From: an uncultured Fimbriimonadales bacterium
GTDB taxonomy: Bacteria > Armatimonadota > Fimbriimonadia > Fimbriimonadales > GBS-DC
Reading direction: 5' to 3'
DNA: 5,330 bases
Assembly: GCA_937925775.1 (NCBI GenBank)
Contig: CALAMM010000025.1
Location: forward strand, 1-5,330
Under the pieces are notes generated by a model, which saw only the letters and a list, made by a program, of their open reading frames with translations, was not told the origin of the DNA and searched no databases. Below are positions 5,131 through 5,330 of this stretch, in pieces. How positions within the stretch are numbered: position 1 is the stretch's first letter; every line of letters begins with the position of its first letter. A program made the translations under genes and the position numbers.

Positions 5131-5330
5131 TCACGCTGCAGAGGCGGCGACGCCCAGCACTTCCGCGCGGCTTATCTGCTCCACGATTTCTATCGGTGTG
5201 TTCGGCGCGATTTCGTGGTAGGCAATCACATGCACCTGGGGCAGCTCCACGCCCAGCAGTTTGCGTATGGGCAAGCGCAGGTTGCCCGCGCACGCCAGCA
5301 CAGGCAGGTAGCCGCGTGCGGTCATCTGTT
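5131..5330 (-). CDS. flhA: Flagellar biosynthesis protein FlhA-like, C-terminal fragment
   Basis: FlhA is the inner-membrane export-gate component of the flagellar type III secretion apparatus; its large cytoplasmic C-terminal domain docks chaperone-substrate complexes. The window holds only the last 66 or so residues, with the frame open to the right edge and a TGA stop at 5131-5133. The visible part fits the end of the FlhA cytoplasmic domain: a TARGYLPVLACAG segment (family: G-x-x-PVLLcsp), then LRLPIRKLLGVELP (family: lR-x-x-lrRLlEr-x-lP), and VIAYHEIAPNTPIEIV (family: vlSYnEIpp-x-v-x-v-x-v). The serine and following residues of the family pattern differ slightly (IAYHEI instead of LSYNEI), and a short Ala-rich tail follows. 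The virulence-type homologue SctV is a less likely alternative. The membrane domain is outside the window. Confidence 0.82.
   Translation of the reverse strand, partial: QMTARGYLPVLACAGNLRLPIRKLLGVELPQVHVIAYHEIAPNTPIEIVEQISRAEVLGVAASAA

Overview
The window is a gene-dense piece of a bacterial chromosome. The large genes are about 60-65% G+C where I counted. It holds two partial genes at the edges and four complete ones between them, with no tRNA, rRNA, CRISPR array or insertion sequence visible. The host is not identifiable with certainty. It is a flagellated bacterium with a Pol I whose proofreading site is dead and an acyl-ACP-reductase-like enzyme of the type best known from Cyanobacteria. 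A deep-branching lineage such as Armatimonadota would fit, but that is a guess.

Layout: (1) 1-369, + strand, the C-terminus of PriA, the replication-restart helicase. (2) 370-805, a compact self-contained unit: a strong sigma-70-type promoter whose -35 box lies in a tandemly duplicated palindrome, a clear ribosome binding site, an 82-residue protein of unknown function (520-768) with lower G+C than its neighbours, and a strong intrinsic terminator (780-805). (3) 830-1951, + strand, a homologue of long-chain acyl-[acyl-carrier-protein] reductase (COG5322 type), with its nucleotide-binding glycine loop and catalytic-type cysteine intact. (4) 1974-2243, - strand, a small zinc-ribbon protein with two membrane segments, convergent with the reductase. 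(5) 2244-2448, an A+T-richer divergent intergenic region with a prominent hairpin. (6) 2449-5106, + strand, a full-length DNA polymerase I. (7) 5131-5330, - strand, the C-terminus of a FlhA-like flagellar export protein, convergent with polA.

The genes do not form one operon. Strand switches, the terminator and separate promoter signals point to mostly single-gene units. PriA and Pol I both serve replication and repair, but they are separated by unrelated genes. No stretch longer than about 205 bases lacks a gene. The most notable points are the duplicated palindromic promoter controlling the unknown 82-residue protein, a natural tyrosine at the dideoxynucleotide-discrimination position of Pol I, and the orphan acyl-ACP-reductase-like enzyme.
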